Source of the DNA: WHSM01 sp036375165
GTDB lineage: Bacteria > Actinomycetota > Actinomycetes > Mycobacteriales > Micromonosporaceae
NCBI GenBank assembly: GCA_036375165.1
Contig: DASUSI010000178.1
Coordinates: 1 to 64,000, forward strand
DNA length: 64,000 nt
Reading direction: 5' to 3'
Shown piece by piece: positions 1 to 9,731 of the stretch. Each line of letters opens with the position of its first letter. The first letter of the stretch is position 1. The position numbers and the translations under genes are program-made. The notes beneath the pieces were generated by a model. It was not told the origin of the DNA. It made no database searches and saw only the letters and a program-made list of their open reading frames with translations.

Positions 1-1114
1 AGTGGTCGGGAGCGGTGACGGACCGCATCGCCCCCACGATGCTCTTGAGCGCGGCGGTACCGTCGATGAGCGGGTAGACACGGTTCTTCGCCGTGAACCG
101 AGGGAGCCGCTCTTTCGGCCCGGGGTTCGGGCCGAACCACATGTCGGGCGCGTCGTGACGGCCCATGTGGATCGTCTGCAGTGCCCAGTGAAACGGCTCG
201 ACGAGGAATCGTTGCGGCTGCGCCGCGTCGGCACTGCCGGACGGCAGCTCAGTGAAAACGTGCTGCGGCCATGAGAGCGTGAACGTGCCCGACGGGACGC
301 CCGACCGGACCGACCAGTCGAACGTGCCCCAGTCGGCGGCGCGGAACGTCAGCGGAAATGTATTGCCGGTCTCGACGTGGACGATCGTAACCGACTGGCC
401 GTCGAGCGGCTGATCGTATTCGTCACGCAGCTCGATCAGCATGCGGTAGGTCAGCACCGGCCACAGGGAGTGCGCGGCGTCCGATGCGTGCGAGACCAGG
501 CCAGAATTGCGTCCCTCGAAGGTGTTCCTGAAGAACGCCGCCGGATCCGAACGGCGCCGCTTGTGGACGGGATCGATCAACGTTCGCAGGTACGCCGGCG
601 TCGCGTCGAGGTCGACGCCGAACATCGACAGATAGACGATGCCGAACGAGAGCTCCCCGCATGTCGTCAGCCCCAGCTCATCGCCGCCGTTCACTTTCAC
701 TGAACCGACGCCGCTGGCGTACGTCGCCCACCGTTCGTCCTTGCTGCGCTTGTCGGACTTGAGCTTGTTCTTCTCGAGAATCGGCTGGAGCCGGCGAAGG
801 ACGTCGATGACGTCGAGCCACTGATACACGAAGCAGACGCCGCCGTTGCCGAACGCCTGACGCAGATCGTTCAGCACCGAGGGACTCGGGATCAGGACCA
901 GCTGGCATCGCGTCGGCATCACCGGGTCGACGAACATCCGCACGGCGCCGGGGATCACGGCTCGTGCCGGGCTGGTGGCCTGCTCCGCGGAGGCGATGCC
1001 GATCACCAGGGCCGGCTGGAACGTGCCGGGCGGCGGCACGGGGCCGTACGGCTGCAGCTGCTGATAGGTACCGGCGTTCTTCGGCGGAAGCGGCAGGAAA
1101 ATGTTCGTCGCCAT
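1..1114 (-). CDS. Unknown protein, C-terminus cut by window edge
   Basis: I translated the minus strand from the ATG at 1114 and it stays open for all 371 codons to base 1, so the stop lies outside. The start follows a GAGAGGA ribosome-binding sequence, 9 bases after the stop of the upstream fibronectin-type gene, so the two form an operon. I do not recognise the family. The N-terminus is proline-rich (MATNIFLPLPPK, then VPPPGTFQPA), with no signal peptide or membrane segment. The middle has a lysine/arginine-rich patch (LEKNKLKSDKRSKDERW), and the later part is Trp/Pro-rich with beta-type spacing (TFDWSVRSGVPSGTFTLSW). It may be a structural or surface partner of its neighbour. Its A/T-ending codons are more frequent than in the backbone genes of this window. 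Confidence 0.75.
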   Translation of the reverse strand, partial: MATNIFLPLPPKNAGTYQQLQPYGPVPPPGTFQPALVIGIASAEQATSPARAVIPGAVRMFVDPVMPTRCQLVLIPSPSVLNDLRQAFGNGGVCFVYQWLDVIDVLRRLQPILEKNKLKSDKRSKDERWATYASGVGSVKVNGGDELGLTTCGELSFGIVYLSMFGVDLDATPAYLRTLIDPVHKRRRSDPAAFFRNTFEGRNSGLVSHASDAAHSLWPVLTYRMLIELRDEYDQPLDGQSVTIVHVETGNTFPLTFRAADWGTFDWSVRSGVPSGTFTLSWPQHVFTELPSGSADAAQPQRFLVEPFHWALQTIHMGRHDAPDMWFGPNPGPKERLPRFTAKNRVYPLIDGTAALKSIVGAMRSVTAPDH

Positions 1115-1123
1115 GTGTTCCTC

Positions 1124-4100
1124 TCAGGTGATCAGAGTCCGGTACTCGGCGTTGGTGCGTCCGCCCGTGTCGAGCACGCGGAGCCGATAGGCGTAGGTCT
1201 GGTCGGCGCCGCGGCCGGTGTCTTCGTACTCATACAGTCCACGTGGCAGCCAGCCGGTCAGGTTCTCCCAGTCGTCCGAACCGGGGAAGCTGCGCTGCAC
1301 CAGGCAGCGCAGCGCGGGATCTGACGCCGTCCACGAGAGCGCGATGCCGCCCGGCGCGGGAACGGCCGGACTCCACTCCGGCGGCGGCGGCCTGAATGTA
1401 TCGAAGGCGCGGCCGACGACGGCACGCGAGGGACTCGAGGCGTTGCCGGCTTCGTCCACCGCGACCACGCGATAGACGAAGTTCACCAGCGGCGTCACGG
1501 TATCGACGAACGCAACGTCCGACGGGCGCGCCTGCGGATCGCCGGGCCCCACTGGCTCCGTGTGCACCAGCGTCATCAGGCGGAGATCGCGTGAGAGCGG
1601 CTGGCTGTCAGCCCTGTAAACGCGATATTCGACGAGGTCGGGCTCGCGGTTGGAGCTCCACTTGAGCGTGATCTGGCGGTCGCCTCCCAGTACCTTGGTG
1701 ATAACGGGAGCGCGGGGTGGAACGACTTTCGGAAAATAGATCGGAGGACTCGCCAGGCTGAACGGGCCGCGATTGTGCGCGCCGTCCACGTATGCGGCGC
1801 GATAGAAATAACGATTTCGAGAGCGACCGTCCAGCGTGTCGACATAGGCGTGCAGCCCGGGGTCTATGACGAAGTCCGCAGGATTGTCAGGGCCCAGCCG
1901 ATTGACGTTACCGGGATCTTCTGGATCGAGCGGCTGGATCGTCAGCTGCGTGAAGGCGCGTTCGTTGCCGGGCAGCCCGGCCAAGGCGCGCAAGCCGTCA
2001 TTCGAAAGTGCGCGGTAGTACTCCATCGCCGCGGCCTTGTCCGTGTCGTGATCGAAGGCATTGAGCTCGTTCAACTCCGCGGCGATCTGCTCGCGCTTGG
2101 CGGCGTTCCATTCCGACGGGAAGCGTTCCGTCTGATTCGGATCGAGGTCGGACGCATCCGCGGCGCGCCGCTCCCAGTCAGTCTTGACAAGCGTGTCGTC
2201 GAGCGCGCGGAAGACGTGCGTCTTGAGACTCGGGGACGGGGCCCACCGGAACGTATAGAACGAGCGGCTGTGATAGTCCGCCGGCGAGGCGAAGACGCGC
2301 TCGGAATCCGGCTGCGCCAGCGGCGCCGGTGGCGGCGTGCGGCGGACAACGAAGATCTTGGCCGGTGCGCTGACCGGCCCTTCGTTGCCGAAGCGGTCGC
2401 CCCACTCACCTGTCGCCCATTTCGGATCGTCCGCCGTGTGCGGCCTGTCATCGGCAGCGGAGACGCCGGCATGCGCGTATTTGACTGGTTGCTCCAGGGA
2501 CGTGGCCAGCTGCAACCCCGAACGCACCGTGTCGCCCGCGGCCGGGATGATGACGTCGTACCTTCGCAGGGAGCGCCCGGCGTCGTCGGTCGTGACCGTG
2601 ACGTGTTCGTCGAACGGGACAACGTAGAAGCGTTCTCGCCAGGAGACCGCACTCAGAAAATCGACGTAGAGCGGGAAGCGGATGCCGTATGGCGCTGCAG
2701 CGTTGTCGTGCGCGTCGTACGCCCTGTCCAGCAGGAGCTCGGTCGGCGAGTTGACGGCCGCGATGACGTAAGTGTCGAACTGACCGACGACCTTGAAGGT
2801 CATGCCGACAAGGTGCGCGGTCCAGTGCGTGTTCGCCCCGACGACCACCGACAGTCCCCTGGTCACCGACACCGTGCCGGTGTTGTAGACCTCAGGCACC
2901 GTCAGCGTGTACGCCGCTCCGGAGTACGGCGCGATCTCATCGGCCGCGCCGATGTTCTTCACCCGGAGCGCGAGCGGCGTTCCGGCCTCGCTCCCGATCA
3001 CGCGAAAGGCGTTCGCCCCCACTCGCAGCCACGCGCCCACGTAGGCATCGGCGCCGTGGACGTTCGCGATATCCGTCTGCACGTCGCTCTCGGTGACGCC
3101 GGCCGGAGCGACGTCAGTGATGCGGCCAGGGACCGCGTTCAGGAAGTCGGGCTGAAGGTAGATCCTGAACTCTCGCGTATCGGGTGCCTGCCGCATGTGT
3201 GCGTCGGTCCACTGCCACCGGACGCGAAGCCCCACCAGATCCTGCTTCTCCGCGGCGCTGAGCGAGTCGAACCACGTGTTGTAGACAGCGTCCCTGAGCA
3301 GCGTCGGATCGGCGGGGTCGAGCGCCGAGGCTTCGACCGCGTAAGGGGGCGGAGGGCCGGTCTTGTCGAGCAGGCGAACCGCTGACGGATGGATCACGCT
3401 GTCGGCCGGCGGATCCTGGTAGTACCACGGGCGCGGCCTCGGCGCGGGAGTCCACTGGAACCAGCGCGCGTCGGCGCTCACCGGGCTGTGCCGGCCGAAG
3501 ATGTCGATGCCGCTGATCCGGTAGCTGTACCAGCCCTCCGCCAGCGCCCGGTCGATATGATGCAACGGGAACGGCGGCCAGTCGAGCGAGCGAACGGGCT
3601 CGACCCCGGGCGGAAGCGCCGGCTCGGCGACGAGCACAGGGTCCGGCGTGACAAGTGCGTAGGATCCAGACGGTCCGGGGGCCGCCGTGTTCTCGCGGTC
3701 GTCACGCCAGACGTGGTACATGAGCGCGGCGCCAGGCGCGAGAACTCCCGGCGCAAGCTGATCGAGGTCCCATCGGAGACCAGCGTTGTTCGTACCATCC
3801 AGAGCGCTGCCGTCCGACGCGGCGATCGTCGGGCCCGGCAGCGCGTAAGCGCGCACGTCGCCGGGTGGATCGAATGGCGGTGCCGGATCGAGCCGTCTGT
3901 TGAAGACGATATAGCCGTCGAGGTTCACGAACCCGCCTGCCGCGATGACGCCGAGCACCGTCGCCGCGTTGCTGTTACCGACGCCTGTGTGGTCGGCCAC
4001 GATGAGGTAGTCGTAGGACCGGTTCTGCTGGACGTACTTGTCGGCCCAGTAGAGTCCAAGCATCTGCGCGACGGCAGGGTGCAGTGAGGCGAACAGTACG

Positions 4101-5440
4101 AGCTGAAGAGGGGACTGCTCCAGCATCGTCGGCGGGCCGACGTCCGGATCGGGCGGGGCGGCGGTGCCCTCGACGAGTGATTGCTGCAGGGCCATGGGGA
4201 CGCCCGCCGGTCCGTCCTCCACCAGGTCAACCAGCTGCGCGTGAAGCTCGGAGAAGGGTTCACCCGCCCACGCGGCCGAAGGCCCATACCGGATGCGGCC
4301 GAGCGCCAGCGCCTGTGAGACGGCCTCGCTCGTCGGCTGCGGGCTGCACGGATACTGCGGGTGCATGACCGGCAGGCACATCGGTGCCTTGAAATCCGGC
4401 ACAGGCTCCCATCCGCTGGTCGCGTTCTGCGACACGAAGTAGAAGCAGAGATCGATCAGCGCCGCCTCTCCGCCACTCACCTCGATCGCCGTGATCGAGT
4501 CTGCGTCCAGCGCCACCGTGACAACCTGTCCGGGCGCTCCGTGCGCGGTCGTTTCAAGGATGACGAGATCACCGTGCAGCGCTTTGACGGTCACCTCAGG
4601 TGCGACACCGCCGTCGGCCGTGCCGCACCTGAAGCAGATTTGGTGCAGCAGCGTTTCATCCTGCGGTGCTTCGACCACGACGCGGACGATGTCCTGCCCG
4701 GACAAGTTGAGTACGTGCGAAACCCCTTGCTGGGTCGGTATGCTCGCCGTGGCGACGACGGCGCCGGCCGAGTTCAGTGCGCTCACCCTGCCGGGACTAG
4801 AGAAGTGCGCGAGCGTCAACTCGACCGTGCTGGCCTTGCAGGGTAGCGAAATCTGGAGACGGTGTCCGCAGTTGAGTCCAACGAGATTCCCCAGCTGGAC
4901 TTGCGTGTGCGCCGCCGGAGTGCCATCGTGCCCGCGGACCTCGAACGTCGTGTCCGCCACGATCAGGGGATTCGGTCCGACGAAACCAGCACGCGGCCGG
5001 AAGTCGATGCAGGTTCGCTCGCCTTGCCGCCTGCGAAAGCCGATGCGTGCCTCGGCGCGGTACGCCGATTGCGTGGCGTCGAGAGAGAAGCGGACGTACG
5101 TGCGCGCCCGGAGATCGAACTCCGCGACGGCGCCCGCGGGAAAATCGTCCGTGAAGACGAAAGGCCGGTCGCTGCGGACCTGACCGAACGGCGTGTTGAG
5201 CACCGCAGACGGCCATGGGCCGGACGGTATCTTGGGAAGGATCTGCCCGAAGCAGACTGGGCGGCTCGGCCGGTGCGGGCGTCGGAAAAGAAAGAACCCG
5301 TACCACGGAAAGCCGAGGTCGATGCGAGGGCTCCAACGGAGATGAATGCCGTTGACGAGCGGCGGCTGGATGGTGTTGGGCGGGATGTCACCGAGAACAC
5401 CCAAGGCAGCCATCACCAGGCGATCCGTTTGCAGCGCCAT
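1124..5440 (-). CDS. Very large fibronectin type III-containing protein of unknown function
   Basis: A 1438-residue protein without a signal peptide or membrane segment. The first 80 residues include the phrase PPLVNGIHLRWSPRID. The middle is a long run of beta-rich sequence. The last 250 residues contain at least two fibronectin type III-like modules: one begins PPRAPVITKVLGGDRQITLK and continues into EPDLVEYRVYRA, the other has GIALSWTASDPALRC followed by YAYRLRVLDTGG. Another FnIII-like stretch lies near residues 1000-1050. FnIII modules usually mediate binding; the role here is unknown. I chose the ATG at 5440, which has GAGGG just upstream; a GTG at 5449 in the same frame is possible. 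It is the first gene of an operon with the partial gene at 1-1114. Composition and style differ from neighbours past 6.3 kb. Confidence 0.78.
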   Translation of the reverse strand: MALQTDRLVMAALGVLGDIPPNTIQPPLVNGIHLRWSPRIDLGFPWYGFFLFRRPHRPSRPVCFGQILPKIPSGPWPSAVLNTPFGQVRSDRPFVFTDDFPAGAVAEFDLRARTYVRFSLDATQSAYRAEARIGFRRRQGERTCIDFRPRAGFVGPNPLIVADTTFEVRGHDGTPAAHTQVQLGNLVGLNCGHRLQISLPCKASTVELTLAHFSSPGRVSALNSAGAVVATASIPTQQGVSHVLNLSGQDIVRVVVEAPQDETLLHQICFRCGTADGGVAPEVTVKALHGDLVILETTAHGAPGQVVTVALDADSITAIEVSGGEAALIDLCFYFVSQNATSGWEPVPDFKAPMCLPVMHPQYPCSPQPTSEAVSQALALGRIRYGPSAAWAGEPFSELHAQLVDLVEDGPAGVPMALQQSLVEGTAAPPDPDVGPPTMLEQSPLQLVLFASLHPAVAQMLGLYWADKYVQQNRSYDYLIVADHTGVGNSNAATVLGVIAAGGFVNLDGYIVFNRRLDPAPPFDPPGDVRAYALPGPTIAASDGSALDGTNNAGLRWDLDQLAPGVLAPGAALMYHVWRDDRENTAAPGPSGSYALVTPDPVLVAEPALPPGVEPVRSLDWPPFPLHHIDRALAEGWYSYRISGIDIFGRHSPVSADARWFQWTPAPRPRPWYYQDPPADSVIHPSAVRLLDKTGPPPPYAVEASALDPADPTLLRDAVYNTWFDSLSAAEKQDLVGLRVRWQWTDAHMRQAPDTREFRIYLQPDFLNAVPGRITDVAPAGVTESDVQTDIANVHGADAYVGAWLRVGANAFRVIGSEAGTPLALRVKNIGAADEIAPYSGAAYTLTVPEVYNTGTVSVTRGLSVVVGANTHWTAHLVGMTFKVVGQFDTYVIAAVNSPTELLLDRAYDAHDNAAAPYGIRFPLYVDFLSAVSWRERFYVVPFDEHVTVTTDDAGRSLRRYDVIIPAAGDTVRSGLQLATSLEQPVKYAHAGVSAADDRPHTADDPKWATGEWGDRFGNEGPVSAPAKIFVVRRTPPPAPLAQPDSERVFASPADYHSRSFYTFRWAPSPSLKTHVFRALDDTLVKTDWERRAADASDLDPNQTERFPSEWNAAKREQIAAELNELNAFDHDTDKAAAMEYYRALSNDGLRALAGLPGNERAFTQLTIQPLDPEDPGNVNRLGPDNPADFVIDPGLHAYVDTLDGRSRNRYFYRAAYVDGAHNRGPFSLASPPIYFPKVVPPRAPVITKVLGGDRQITLKWSSNREPDLVEYRVYRADSQPLSRDLRLMTLVHTEPVGPGDPQARPSDVAFVDTVTPLVNFVYRVVAVDEAGNASSPSRAVVGRAFDTFRPPPPEWSPAVPAPGGIALSWTASDPALRCLVQRSFPGSDDWENLTGWLPRGLYEYEDTGRGADQTYAYRLRVLDTGGRTNAEYRTLIT

Positions 5441-5739
5441 TTCCCTCACGCCCGTTAGGTCATTGATAGCAGTCTGGATGCCGGCCTGAGGATTTCTACG
5501 GGGGACGAAGTCTGACGTCGTAGATGTCCCGCAGCGGATCGATTATCCCCGTCTTCCGCACAGAGATGCAAGCCAGTACTCGTCGAAGTCACCGTTTGTG
5601 TGGCTCGAAGCTTGAGGATGGCTTCGGCTCCGTCGAGTCCCCACCGGTCACCCTTCCCCGCACCCGGTTCCATCCGGACACCCGATTAGACCGCGGAGGT
5701 CACGATGTCGGGAGTCAAGGAGTCGCGTATGGATGGTCT
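5441..5739. other. Intergenic stretch with a truncated start site
   Basis: No convincing gene. At the right end a good ribosome-binding sequence (GGAGGTCACG) precedes an ATG at 5705, followed by only eleven codons (MSGVKESRMDG) before the terminal repeat of an IS6-type element begins at 5740. This looks like the beginning of a gene interrupted by the element; its remainder is not recognisable downstream. Confidence 0.4.
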
Positions 5740-5750
5740 GGCTCTGTTGC
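5740..5750 (+). repeat. IS6-type left terminal inverted repeat
   Basis: GGCTCTGTTGC resembles the outer end of IS6/IS26-family elements (typically GG-CTGTTGCAAA). It sits directly before the transposase remnant, in the expected orientation and distance. No partner copy in reverse orientation was found up to 6.4 kb. Confidence 0.65.
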
Positions 5751-6150
5751 GTTGGTCGTTTGCAAGATCAAGGCAAGCTTGCCCGGTGAAGCTGTCAAAC
5801 TGTCCTCGCCTGTGGCTGCCGCCGAAGTCGGCGTTCGCTGGATACCGCTTCCCGCCCGAGGTCATCGTCGTCGCTGTCCCGTGGTACCTGCGTTAAACCT
5901 CTCCTATCGAGACGTCGAGGAACTGCTGATCGAACGCGGCATCGAGGTCGATCATGTCACGGTTTTCCGGTGGGTGGAGCGCTTCACGTCGCTGCTGGCC
6001 GATGCGGCGCGATTCGCCCGCCACTCGCCGGGTGATCGGTGGTTCATCGACGAGACGTATTTCAAGGTCAACGGCATCTGGCGGTACGTGTACCGAGCGG
6101 TCGACCAGCACAATGTGAATCAGGGGCCCCTTTGTCGGCGGCGGCGAGGC
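5740..6150 (+). pseudogene. Decayed IS6-family transposase
   Basis: The segment starts with GGCTCTGTTGC (5740-5750), which matches the usual IS6-family terminal repeat, and contains a broken transposase. One frame gives FAGYRFPPEVIVVAVPWYLR and stops at 5894-5896. The next frame resumes with LSYRDVEELLIERGIEVDHV and then DRWFIDETYFKVNGIWRYVY. The first aspartate of the DDE triad is in that last block. The break is explained by one missing base where CGTTAC should join AACCTC. After the VDQH motif the match is lost, so the second half with the other acidic residues and the right terminal repeat is gone. It cannot be an active transposase. Confidence 0.85.
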
Positions 6151-6363
6151 GGTTGTCCAGCTGATACTCACCCCGTTCGGGGACGGGCTATTGACGGCCA
6201 GCCTGGCTTGTCAATGGCCTGTGGCCGCTGTGAACTGATGCTCCAGCAACTCGGCCCGGACTGCGCAAAAGGGTGTGGGACGAGCAGATCCGCCAGCACA
6301 AGCAAGGCCACCCTGCTGACGAGCGGATGAAGGACGCATCCAACCAAGGCGTCTCACGGGCAG
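6151..6363. other. Junction between IS remnant and biosynthetic island
   Basis: No gene can be supported. A short plus frame near 6262-6360 (including RVWDEQIRQHKQGHP and DERMKDASNQG) looks protein-like, but it has no start and no family I recognise. It may be a gene fragment left by the rearrangement that removed the right half of the IS element. Confidence 0.3.
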
Positions 6364-7731
6364 TCAGCCGCCATGGAAGACGCACCCGACTTCCGCGCCG
6401 CCGCCCAGGCTGAGCACTCCCACCACGGGGTCGGTGCTGCCGCGTACGAAGCCGCCGGCGTATCCGGCTTCGCCCAGGTAGATGCCCCAGTTGAGGAAAA
6501 CTTCCTGCGAGCCGCCAGCACCGTCGGGAAATGGTTCGGCGGCGGGACGGACGCGTCGCTGCAGCACGAACGGGCCGTCCATCGCCGAGCCGACGTTGTG
6601 CTCCCACTCGGCCGCGTCCACCTTCCAGCCGGCGATGATTCCGTGGCCACCGTGCAGCAGCGTCGGCTTCAGAATCAGCTCGTCCTGGTGGGCCAGCGCG
6701 TGAGCGAGTAGGTCGACCTGGGTGCCGCCGGGGTCCGTGGCGCGTGGCCGCACGTACCGTGTCCACGGCAGGAGCCGGTCGACACAGGCCAGACCAGCGG
6801 CGTCGAACAGGTCACGGTGGCGTTCGTCGGAGAGTATGGCCAAGGTGCCCTTGTTGCCGTACAGCTCGGCGTCCAGCCGGCTGAACAGGCCGACTCTGTC
6901 CTGCTCGACCGCGGCCAGCAGCGGCTCCAGCTGGGCCGCCGCCGCGGGGTCGCTCAGGTCCTCGGCCAGGAAGTACCGGAAGACGACGTCGACGGCCTGG
7001 CCTGCGACGGTGGGCCGGCCGTTCGGGTACGTGAACTGGCTCAGATCACAGGCGATCCCCTCGACCGCGTAATCGGCCAGCTTCGCGGCGAGCACTCGCA
7101 GCCGGGGCCCCACGATCGCGAAGTTCTCCACGGTGTCGACCACGGCGACGACGGGTGGCCGGTCGGTGGGGATCGTCGCGGCGCACTCGGCGTACATCGT
7201 CTGGATCATGCAGCCCAACGTGTCCCGGTAGCGGAGCCGGTGCCGTCGCACGAACTCCTGAAGGGGTGGGTACGCCAGCATCGCCCGGTTGATGTCGGCG
7301 TTCTCGAAGCCGCCGAGCGCGCTGGTGATGTTGAATTCGAGCAGCTTGAACCCCGTACCGTCGTGGTAGAGGTCGGCCCGGCCGAGCGGGAGGAGCGACC
7401 CGGTGCGGGCACTGCGCGTGATCAGCGCCGTCTGCCGGGGATCCATGCCGACCGCCTCGGCCAGTGTGGTGATGCTTCCGCCGAACACCCGCTCCGGCAG
7501 GGAGCGCAGCAGGTCGTAGATCGTGCGGAGGTCTTGCGCGACGGTGCGGCACTCGGTCTCGCCGAGGAAGGCGGGGCCGTTCAGGAACCGGTCCTGATAG
7601 GCCAGCGCCAACGTGGCGGAAGCTCGGGCCGCGGCCGTGGGATCGCCTGTCGACGTGTGCCGGGCGAACTGCTCGGCGTACCCGTAGCCCAGCGGGGACC
7701 TGTGCAGCTCGGGCGGGCTCGTGGCTGTCAT
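6364..7731 (-). CDS. ATP-grasp-type ligase (circularly permuted type), island copy 1
   Basis: A 455-residue cytosolic protein resembling circularly permuted ATP-grasp enzymes, the fold of glutathionylspermidine synthase and related amide-bond ligases. Visible signatures are KLLEFNITSALGGFENADI (acidic-Asn metal/nucleotide motif), YGNKGTLAILSDERHR and the glycine-rich ILKPTLLHGGHGIIAGWKVD, which resembles an ATP-phosphate loop. It presumably activates a carboxylate with ATP and joins it to an amine. The substrate is unknown. The ATG follows AAAGGACATGCG. It lies 94 bases downstream of the MFS exporter gene on the same strand, so they are probably co-transcribed, divergent from the other island genes. 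A paralogue with the same EFN and KPxxGGxG-like blocks lies at 15830-17191. Family assignment is from motifs only. Confidence 0.68.
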   Translation of the reverse strand: MTATSPPELHRSPLGYGYAEQFARHTSTGDPTAAARASATLALAYQDRFLNGPAFLGETECRTVAQDLRTIYDLLRSLPERVFGGSITTLAEAVGMDPRQTALITRSARTGSLLPLGRADLYHDGTGFKLLEFNITSALGGFENADINRAMLAYPPLQEFVRRHRLRYRDTLGCMIQTMYAECAATIPTDRPPVVAVVDTVENFAIVGPRLRVLAAKLADYAVEGIACDLSQFTYPNGRPTVAGQAVDVVFRYFLAEDLSDPAAAAQLEPLLAAVEQDRVGLFSRLDAELYGNKGTLAILSDERHRDLFDAAGLACVDRLLPWTRYVRPRATDPGGTQVDLLAHALAHQDELILKPTLLHGGHGIIAGWKVDAAEWEHNVGSAMDGPFVLQRRVRPAAEPFPDGAGGSQEVFLNWGIYLGEAGYAGGFVRGSTDPVVGVLSLGGGAEVGCVFHGG

Positions 7732-7825
7732 CGCATGTCCTTTCCGGAGTGGAGCGCGGGTTCGGTCCCGCGTCGGTGCGCCCCGACGCCGTGCCCTGAC
7801 CGGGGGTCCGTTCGGTCCGTGTCCG

Positions 7826-9061
7826 TCAGGCGTGGAGCTGGGTCGTACCCTGCTCGGCGCGCGTGATCCACCGGCTGCGGGCGCCCACGACGAGTGCTAC
7901 CGCGACGACCGCCATGACGGCTGCGCCGACTCCGAACACGGTGGGGGTGCCCGCCTCGGCAGCGACGATGCCGCCGGCCGCCGCACCGATGGGCAGCCCG
8001 CCCCAGGCGACGAGCCGGTACACGCTGTTGGCTCGCCCGAGCAGGTGCCGGGGCACCAGGGTCTGCCGTAGTACCACCACCACGACGTTCCACGTCACGG
8101 TCCCGCAGGCGAACAGCGCGAGGGCGGCGCCGACCGCGTACGCCGACGGCACGGTGGCCAGTACCGCCTCGCTCGTGGCGATCAGGGCGGCGGTGGCGAC
8201 CAACGCCATTTCCCGACCGAGGCGGTTGGTCAGGACGGGGGCGAATCGTGAGGCCAGGACGGCTCCCACGGCCTGGCAGGCGAGCATGACGCCGTACCCG
8301 AACGGGCTCAGGTGGAGCACCCTCTCGCTGTGCACCACGAGCACGGCGAGCATCGCGTTCCCGGCCATGTTGATCATGCAGGACAGCAGTGCGAGGCTGC
8401 GCAGCAGGTGATGCCGCCACAGCCATCGGGCACCGGCCAACATCTCTGACAGCACCCCGGCGGTGTCCGGCCGGGCGTCTGTCGGTCGGTTGCGGCGGAT
8501 CCGGCTGACCAGCACGGCGGAGCACAGGAAGGTGGCCGCGTCCAGGCCGAACGGCAGGGCGACCGCCACACCGAACAGCAGGGCCCCGAGGAGCGGGCCG
8601 ATGAAGCCGGTGCCGGCCTCCTGCGCGGCCATGACGCGGGCGTTGGCGGTGGCGAGCCCCGACGCCGGGGTGATGAACGGGACGAGCACCTGGGCGGCGT
8701 TGCGGCAGACGACCTCGCCGACGCCGAGCAGGAACATGCACACGTAGAGCAGCGGCAGGCCGCCCCAGCCGCCGAGGATCCCGAGGGCGAGGATCGCGAG
8801 CAGGGTGGCTCGGACGATGTCGACCCGCACCATCGTCACCCGGATGTCGAGGCGGTCGACCAGCAGTCCGGCCGGAATGCCGAACAGCACGAACGGCGCG
8901 GTGAACGCGACCGAGGCCGCGCTGATCAGCCGGGGGTCGTCGGTCAGCCGTGCGGCCAGCAGGGGGGCTGCGGCGATCGTGACGCCGTCACCGATCGAGG
9001 ACACGGCAGCGGCCCACCACAATCGGGGGAAGTCGCGGCCCAAGTGCAGCCGACGGTCCAT
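7826..9061 (-). CDS. MFS exporter, island transporter
   Basis: A 411-residue membrane protein with about twelve hydrophobic segments, of the major facilitator superfamily (enterobactin/macrolide exporter-like subgroup). The early part shows FPRLWWAAAVSSIGDGVTIA, followed by a typical loop between the second and third segments with DRLDIRVTMVRVD. Such proteins usually export a small molecule with proton exchange, so it is the likely export and self-resistance gene of the island. The ATG at 9061 has GGAAGGGGAC upstream; in-frame starts further upstream would add an arginine-rich tail and lack a good site. It precedes the ATP-grasp gene on the same strand and diverges from the aldehyde dehydrogenase unit. 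Confidence 0.85.
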   Translation of the reverse strand: MDRRLHLGRDFPRLWWAAAVSSIGDGVTIAAAPLLAARLTDDPRLISAASVAFTAPFVLFGIPAGLLVDRLDIRVTMVRVDIVRATLLAILALGILGGWGGLPLLYVCMFLLGVGEVVCRNAAQVLVPFITPASGLATANARVMAAQEAGTGFIGPLLGALLFGVAVALPFGLDAATFLCSAVLVSRIRRNRPTDARPDTAGVLSEMLAGARWLWRHHLLRSLALLSCMINMAGNAMLAVLVVHSERVLHLSPFGYGVMLACQAVGAVLASRFAPVLTNRLGREMALVATAALIATSEAVLATVPSAYAVGAALALFACGTVTWNVVVVVLRQTLVPRHLLGRANSVYRLVAWGGLPIGAAAGGIVAAEAGTPTVFGVGAAVMAVVAVALVVGARSRWITRAEQGTTQLHA

Positions 9062-9731
9062 TGCGTCCCCTTCCGACGTGCCGCTCCGTCGCCGCCGACG
9101 GTCCATCGGTCCGCCGTCACGTGGCGTACAGCCCAGCGCACGGGATTGCCGAGGATAGTCGATGTGGCCGCGGCGGTGTCGAAGCCGGAATCCCGTCGGG
9201 TCGGGGCACAGTGGACATGCGGCTCGACGGCGGTGGTAGAGCTGTGCAAGGAGTGTCGCAAGAGCTACGCGAAAGGCCGATCCGTGTAGCACAGGCATCT
9301 GGTACGTTGCGAAGACGCCAGGCGTTGGACCCGCGGTCAGCGGCAGTGTCTGCATTGGAGTACGCACATCACCGAGAACTCTTTTTTGAACGCAGCGTTG
9401 AGACTTCTGGGTTCAGGTTCTGTGTCCGATTGTTGCGGTGCGGCAGCCTGCGGCCGAGTGGAGCTGGTCTTTCGCCCCGCGGTCGCGAGACGATCCGGCA
9501 ACTGCCTGGTGCCCGGCCTGTCGGCGACCCGCTGATAGCGGCGGCCTGAGTACGGCCGCGCCGGAGTGGGGTTCGCGCTCGCCCGAACCGGCGCGCAGTC
9601 CGATATGGACCGACGTCCCGGCGAGGACCTCGCAACCCACACCAGCCGGGCGCTGGCGGTGCCGCGTACCCGCAAAGTCAGGGGTGCCGCCGGAGCGACC
9701 GCACGCACATCGAATGGTGAGGACAACGTTC
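9062..9731. other. 670-base divergent intergenic region of the island
   Basis: This separates the two divergent island units and should hold both promoters. Small frames exist, for example a plus frame ending at 9289 with CKECRKSYAKG, but codon positions and start sites do not support them. A run of six T residues lies near 9382-9387, and the stretch 9375-9440 is less GC-rich than its surroundings. I could not fix promoter boxes with confidence. Confidence 0.4.

Noticed and set aside
1775..3385. 536-codon plus frame opposite the FnIII gene
   Set aside because: Composition is arginine/valine-heavy without any motif, while the opposite strand has FnIII modules.
5740..6363. Complete active IS6 element
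   Set aside because: Frame broken, C-terminal DDE part absent and no right terminal repeat found.
9044..9289. Plus frame of 81 codons ending with a CKEC motif in the island intergenic region
   Set aside because: Overlaps the start of the MFS gene, has no ribosome-binding site, and the Cys motif alone is not evidence.
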